Translations under genes and position numbers: made by a program | The notes under the pieces: generated by a model | The model's input: only the letters and a program-made list of their open reading frames with translations | What the model was told of the DNA's origin: nothing | Database searches by the model: none | In this document: one piece after another, positions 60,201-64,000 of the stretch | Layout: each line of letters opens with the position of its first letter | How positions within the stretch are numbered: the first letter of the stretch is position 1 | From: Turicibacter sanguinis | GTDB taxonomy: Bacteria; Bacillota_I; Bacilli_A; MOL361; Turicibacteraceae | NCBI RefSeq assembly: GCF_013046825.1 | Contig: NZ_CP053187.1 | Location: 1,229,501-1,293,500, forward strand | DNA: 64,000 nt | Direction of reading: 5' to 3'

Positions 60201-61520
60201 ATGTCAGTTAACAATAAACGAGAAACATTTAGTTCCAAATTTGGCTTTTTGATTTCATGTGTTGGAGCCGCACTTGGACTCGGGAATATATGGTTATTCT
60301 CATATCGCTTAGGCGCTTATGGAGGAGCTGCATTTTTAATTCCATATTTCATCTTTATTTTTATATTAGGAACAACTGGACTTATTACGGAGTTTTCATT
60401 CGGACGACTTTTTAAGGCAGGAGCACCGACTGGAATTCGTGAAATATTTAGATCGCGTAAACTAAAAGGTGCAAAAATAATTTCTTTAATACCAGTGCTT
60501 GGGGTAGCAGGAGTTTTCATGTTTTACTCTGTTGTAGTCGGGTGGATATTAAAATACTTTATATTAAGTGTAACAGGAGAGTTAATGACTTTGGATGCTA
60601 CCGCATTTTTTAATCAATTTGCTGGTTCAACATCATCCGTTATTTGGTTAATTATCGCCATGTTAACAACTGTTTTAATTGTGAAAATAGGTGTTGCAAA
60701 AGGCATTGAAAAACTAAATAAAATTGCCATGCCACTTCTTTTAATCCTATTTATCATTTTAATTATTCGTTCTGTCACATTACCTGGAGCGGAAGTTGGA
60801 ATCGAATACTTATTAAAACCAAGATGGGAGTATTTATTAAAAGTTGATACTTGGGTAATAGCCCTTGGGCAGGCCTTTTTCTCGGTTTCTCTGAGTGGAT
60901 GTTCATTGGTTGTTTATGGAAGTTATACAAATGATGGATATGATATTGTTTCAGCATCATTTCAAATGGCTATCTTTGATACAATAGCCGCTTTACTAGC
61001 ATCATTTATCATCGTTCCAGCGACCTTTGCTTTCGGATTTGATCCGGCATCAGGACCCGCGTTACTTTTCATTACATTACCTGCGATTTTTAAAGTGATG
61101 CCATATGGAAATATTATGGCTATTATCTTTTTCTTAAGTATTATCTTTGCTGCTATTTCCTCATCAATTGGGATGTTAGAGGGACCTGTTGAAGCGTTAA
61201 TGACAAGTAGACATTTATCCCGTGCAAAATCAACCATTATCATCTCATTGATTTGCTTACTGCTTGCGATACCATTAGCTGTTAATATGGAATGGTTTAA
61301 TTTGTTTGCAGACTTTATAACGATTATTTTATCCCCAGTTGGCACAATGATTACAGCAATTGCATTCTTTTACTTATACAAAGGGGATATTTTAGACGAA
61401 GTTAATAAAGGTGCTAAATACTCATTAGGAAAATCATTTGTTTATTTTGGAAAATTAATTTTCGTGCCAATGACAATCCTTGTTATTTTATTGGGGATTA
61501 TTTACGGAGGTATCGGTTAA
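60201..61520 (+). CDS. NSS (SNF) family symporter, probable tryptophan carrier
   Basis: A 439-aa Na+-coupled carrier of the neurotransmitter:sodium symporter family (LeuT, TnaT, SERT). Helix 1 is FLISCVGAALGLGNIWLFSY with the unwound GLGN at 26-29; helix 2 is GGAAFLIPYFIFIFILG. The residue aligned with SERT Asp98 is Gly26, as in amino-acid carriers. About 12 helices. Expression is governed by the Trp leader upstream, so tryptophan is the best substrate guess. NSS proteins of Turicibacter have been linked to serotonin uptake; this may be that protein, or not. Confidence 0.88.
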   Translation: MSVNNKRETFSSKFGFLISCVGAALGLGNIWLFSYRLGAYGGAAFLIPYFIFIFILGTTGLITEFSFGRLFKAGAPTGIREIFRSRKLKGAKIISLIPVLGVAGVFMFYSVVVGWILKYFILSVTGELMTLDATAFFNQFAGSTSSVIWLIIAMLTTVLIVKIGVAKGIEKLNKIAMPLLLILFIILIIRSVTLPGAEVGIEYLLKPRWEYLLKVDTWVIALGQAFFSVSLSGCSLVVYGSYTNDGYDIVSASFQMAIFDTIAALLASFIIVPATFAFGFDPASGPALLFITLPAIFKVMPYGNIMAIIFFLSIIFAAISSSIGMLEGPVEALMTSRHLSRAKSTIIISLICLLLAIPLAVNMEWFNLFADFITIILSPVGTMITAIAFFYLYKGDILDEVNKGAKYSLGKSFVYFGKLIFVPMTILVILLGIIYGGIG

Positions 61521-61611
61521 TAAATGGAATAAACTGTAATAAATGTGTTTGAGATGTGTTGACAATGTGTACATGAGGTGATAACATACTCCTAACACAT
61601 CATTTAAATTC

Positions 61612-61882
61612 GTTGAAGAGAAAGAGTAAGTTAGTTTAATATCTCACAGAGAGTCGATGTTAGCTGAGAATCGATGGTCATGAATTAACTGAAAATCATC
61701 TCGAAGAAGTAAGGCTGAAATAAAAGTAAGTCTTATCGGGTCTCTTTTCCCGTTATCAAATAAAGTCATTAAAGCCTGATAAAAGGTGAGATGAGTAGAG
61801 TGCTATAGTCTTTTTTAGATTATAGAATTTGGGTGGTACCACGGAGAATTTTCGTCCCTTGATTAATCAAGGGGCTTTTTTT
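61612..61882 (+). promoter_or_regulatory. T-box riboswitch with terminator
   Basis: The T-box core TGGGTGGTACCACGG lies at 61829-61844, followed by the terminator GTCCCTTGATTAATCAAGGGGC plus T7 (61854-61882). Upstream, Stem I includes AGTA and GAGAGTCGATG..AATCGATGG helices, and the CTGAAAATCATC stretch holds a plausible specifier ATC (Ile) after GAA; CTC (Leu) nearby is an alternative. Uncharged tRNA would stabilise the antiterminator and turn the BrnQ gene on. Confidence 0.85.
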
Positions 61883-61888
61883 ATGTGG

Positions 61889-61945
61889 AATTACCCCATT
61901 AGAGGAGGGGAGCTAAGAGCCTAACGGCTACTTAGCATGGGGGCC
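61889..61945 (+). repeat. Dispersed repeat element, copy 2
   Basis: AATTACCCCATTAGAGGAGG then GCTAAGAGCC-TAAC-GGCTACTTAGC and a GGGGGCCCAGGGG end. It follows the T-box terminator directly; GGGGCTTTTTTTAT and AATTACCCCATT recur after it (61937-61979), as if the element duplicated its flank. Confidence 0.65.
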
Positions 61946-61967
61946 CAGGGGCTTTTTTTATATTTAG

Positions 61968-62076
61968 AATTACCCCATTGGTTGAGTAAACCTCTCTATG
62001 AGAGGATAAGGACTCCAGGGGATTTTATTACCTGCTAGAGGAGGATAGTTGAGAGTCTAATAGCTACTTGGCATGA
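61968..62076 (+). repeat. Dispersed repeat element, copy 3
   Basis: AATTACCCCATTGGTTGAG, an ACCTCTC/GAGAGG hairpin, then GAGGAGG and GTTGAGAGTC-TAAT-AGCTACTTGGC. The conserved hairpin is kept by G-U-type changes (GCTAAG/CTTAGC to GTTGAG/CTTGGC), which suggests an RNA-level structure. Confidence 0.55.
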
Positions 62077-62209
62077 TGATATGTGTTTTTATTTGAAAGG
62101 GGGAATTTTTATGGAGTCAGATATTTGTGGTGATATTAGAAATTGAAAGTGTTTATATGGAGTTATGTTATTAAAGGGGGATTTCCCTACACAAGAAGGA
62201 GACGATTTA

Positions 62210-63550
62210 ATGAATAAGTTATCAAGAAAAGATTTATTGTTAGTTGGTTTGATGTTATTTTCTTTATTCTTTGGAGCAGGAAATTTAATTTTTCCACCGT
62301 TTTTAGGTCAGTCAGCGGGGGTTAATACATGGATATCGATGCTTGGTTTTTTTATTACAGCTGTAGGATTTCCGGTTCTTGGAGTTGTGGCAGTTGCAAA
62401 ATCTAAGGGGCTATATAATTTAGCAAATCGTGTGAATCCTGTTTTTGCGTCAGTTTTTACTGTATTAATTTATTTATCAATTGGTCCTGGACTTGGGATT
62501 CCACGTGCAGGAAGTTTACCGTTTGAAATGGCAGTCTCACCTTATTTACCAGAGTATTTCTCGGTTGCATTAGCGCGTTTATTATTTACAGCAGTTTTCT
62601 TTGTTATTGCGTATTGGTTATCCTTAACGCCAACAAAGTTAGTAGATCGAATGGGGAAAGTTTTGACACCAACCTTATTAATCTTAATTTCTTTGATTGT
62701 TTTAGGGGCTATTTTAAAACCACTAGGAACTTACGGAGTTGCAACAGGTAATTATAAAAGTTCTGCGTTTGTTCAAGGGTTTTTAGATGGATACTTAACT
62801 ATGGATACGATCGCAGCATTAAATTTTGGAATTGTGATTGCATTAGCAATTAAGTCAAAAGGACTAGAAGATGAAAAAGCGATTGTCAGTACAACGGTTA
62901 AAGCAGGAATTTTTGCCGGAATTTTATTAATTTTAATTTATTCAATTCTAGGCCATTTAGGTGCGATGAGTGGGGGCTTATACGGAGCGACTGAAAATGG
63001 AGCTCAAACATTAACTAATGTCATGACTTATATCTTTGGTCAACCGGGAGCGATTCTTTTAGCCATTGTCTTTACATTAGCTTGTTTAACAACATGTGTT
63101 GGATTAATTACATCTTGTGGACAATATTTTGCAACGTTAACACCTAAATTAACTTATCAACATTGGGCGGCTATTTTATCGTTAGTGAGCATGGTGTTAG
63201 CGAATATGGGATTAAATCAAATTTTAGGAATCTCAGTTCCAATCTTAAATGCTATCTATCCAGTTGCCATTATGCTAATCATCTTAGCCATGGTCAATCG
63301 CGTTATCAATGGAAGCCGTGCTGTCTATAGCTTAACTATTTTATTCACCGCCACAATTAGTATTTTAGATGCTTTAGGCCAAGTTGGGTTACAGTTTGGA
63401 TTTGTTTCGACGCTATTAAAAAAATTACCTCTTTATGAACAAGGATTAGGATGGGTAATTCCAGCCCTTCTTGGATTGGTTATCGGGGGTTTATATGAGT
63501 TTATATCGAGTAAACAAACAGAATCAGTTTCAGACTATTTAGCAGAATAA
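62210..63550 (+). CDS. brnQ: BrnQ-type branched-chain amino acid symporter
   Basis: A 446-aa LIV-II carrier: FSLFFGAGNLIFPPFLGQSAG, SIGPGLGIPRAGSLPFEMA and about 12 helices. It imports Ile, Leu and Val with Na+ or H+. The T-box upstream, probably with an Ile specifier, fits that role. ATG 62210 follows aaggagacg. Paralogous to the attenuator-controlled carrier at 7954. A terminator follows. Confidence 0.92.
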   Translation: MNKLSRKDLLLVGLMLFSLFFGAGNLIFPPFLGQSAGVNTWISMLGFFITAVGFPVLGVVAVAKSKGLYNLANRVNPVFASVFTVLIYLSIGPGLGIPRAGSLPFEMAVSPYLPEYFSVALARLLFTAVFFVIAYWLSLTPTKLVDRMGKVLTPTLLILISLIVLGAILKPLGTYGVATGNYKSSAFVQGFLDGYLTMDTIAALNFGIVIALAIKSKGLEDEKAIVSTTVKAGIFAGILLILIYSILGHLGAMSGGLYGATENGAQTLTNVMTYIFGQPGAILLAIVFTLACLTTCVGLITSCGQYFATLTPKLTYQHWAAILSLVSMVLANMGLNQILGISVPILNAIYPVAIMLIILAMVNRVINGSRAVYSLTILFTATISILDALGQVGLQFGFVSTLLKKLPLYEQGLGWVIPALLGLVIGGLYEFISSKQTESVSDYLAE

Positions 63551-63557
63551 TAAGTGA

Positions 63558-63578
63558 GGAGGCCATGCCTCCTTTTAA
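63558..63578 (+). terminator. Terminator of brnQ
   Basis: GGAGGC-CAT-GCCTCC stem and T4 tail; short loop. Confidence 0.75.
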
Positions 63579-63663
63579 ATTTAACAAAAATTCCCCCTCC
63601 TTTTTACATGGTCTATTTTGTGGTATATTGATAGTAGGTGAAGAATTAGGAGGGAATAACTAT

Positions 63664-64000
63664 TGAAATGTAAACACTGTGATTTCGAGAACTTAGATCA
63701 GGCTACGTATTGTAGTGGATGTGGAAAGCCATTAAATGAATCTAATGATGTCGTGACACAATCTAAAAATTTTGAAACGAAAAATAGACGAATTTTAATT
63801 AGCGTTATGAGTATATTAGGAATAGGGTTAGCAATGATCATCGCATGGATGATTCTTAGACCCAATCAACTTGAACTTGCAAAAGAAGCCTATCAATCAG
63901 ATGATTTAACAGCTTACGAAAATGTTGAAAGTAAGCTTTCAAAAGAACAAAAAACTGAATTTGATGCATACCTGATTGAAGAAGCTCAATCAATTTTTGA
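63664..64000 (+). CDS. Zinc-ribbon membrane protein, N-terminal part
   Basis: UUG start behind ggaggg. A zinc ribbon (CKHCDFEN ... YCSGCGKPL) is followed by a linker, a membrane helix (ILISVMSILGIGLAMIIAWMIL) and the beginning of an outer helical domain (ELAKEAYQSDDLTAYENVESKL). The gene runs off the window. Proteins with this layout often carry a DUF5780-type or similar domain at the C-terminus, as in the gene at 25771; the rest must be seen to tell. Confidence 0.72.

Noticed and set aside
62111-62146. 11-codon ORF after a G-rich site upstream of brnQ
   Set aside because: It has a fair ribosome binding site but no enrichment of one amino acid and no terminator after it, so it is not called a leader peptide.

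Overview
The window is AT-rich DNA with Firmicutes-type ribosome binding sites, several UUG/GUG starts and many short intrinsic terminators. Gene content points to an anaerobic, amino-acid-scavenging gut Firmicute: rubrerythrin, a YjjI/YjjW glycyl-radical pair, a CoA-disulfide-reductase/rhodanese/TusA/DsrE fusion, T-box and other riboswitches, two BrnQ-type carriers and an NSS (LeuT/SERT-type) symporter. This resembles Turicibacter; that is inferred from content, not from a marker gene. No rRNA, tRNA, prophage or CRISPR array was seen.

Layout. 1-7.6 kb: housekeeping and accessory genes (DUF1461 membrane protein, patatin, Imm5-like protein, nucleoside hydrolase, two nitroreductases, TetR, PHP phosphatase, LURP-one-like protein). 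7.7-9.2 kb: a Tyr-rich leader peptide and attenuator before a BrnQ-family carrier. 9.3-15.4 kb: six-gene cluster A (adaptor, FtsX/MacB permease, lipoprotein, ATPase, response regulator, histidine kinase). 15.4-26.4 kb: rubrerythrin, aldo/keto reductase, 2H phosphoesterase, GH3 glycosidase, a CDF metal exporter behind a NiCo riboswitch, an RpiA/oxidoreductase/RpiR operon and a DUF5780-like gene. 26.6-31.3 kb: a MetE-like gene behind an S-box-like leader, and an ABC operon. 31.6-36.2 kb: a deoxynucleoside kinase gene split by a complete group II intron, followed by nupC. 36.4-49.4 kb: small regulators, thioredoxin, two split-barrel paralogues, an antiporter behind a fluoride riboswitch, an HTH/desulfoferrodoxin-like regulator, a 14-residue-repeat protein, the sulfur-trafficking fusion, nitroreductase, AraC/aldo-keto reductase pair and GNAT. 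49.6-55.6 kb: cluster B, paralogous to cluster A with the two-component genes moved to the front. 56-59.9 kb: yjjW/yjjI and a PfkB kinase. 59.9-64 kb: a Trp-rich leader peptide and attenuator before the NSS symporter, then a T-box before another brnQ.

How it fits together. The striking theme is RNA control of transport and methionine genes: two peptide attenuators, a T-box, a fluoride riboswitch, a NiCo riboswitch and an S-box-like switch. The two attenuators (7.7 kb and 59.9 kb) share one design with different decoding peptides: Tyr codons before the BrnQ-type carrier and Trp codons before the NSS carrier. Their antiterminator pairings covary, so they look like one regulatory module re-targeted to different amino acids. 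The Trp leader suggests that the NSS protein, the family related to the mammalian serotonin transporter, is a tryptophan-scavenging carrier in this bacterium. The two ABC/two-component clusters share a promoter with 11-bp-spaced CTTAAC repeats and may cross-regulate.
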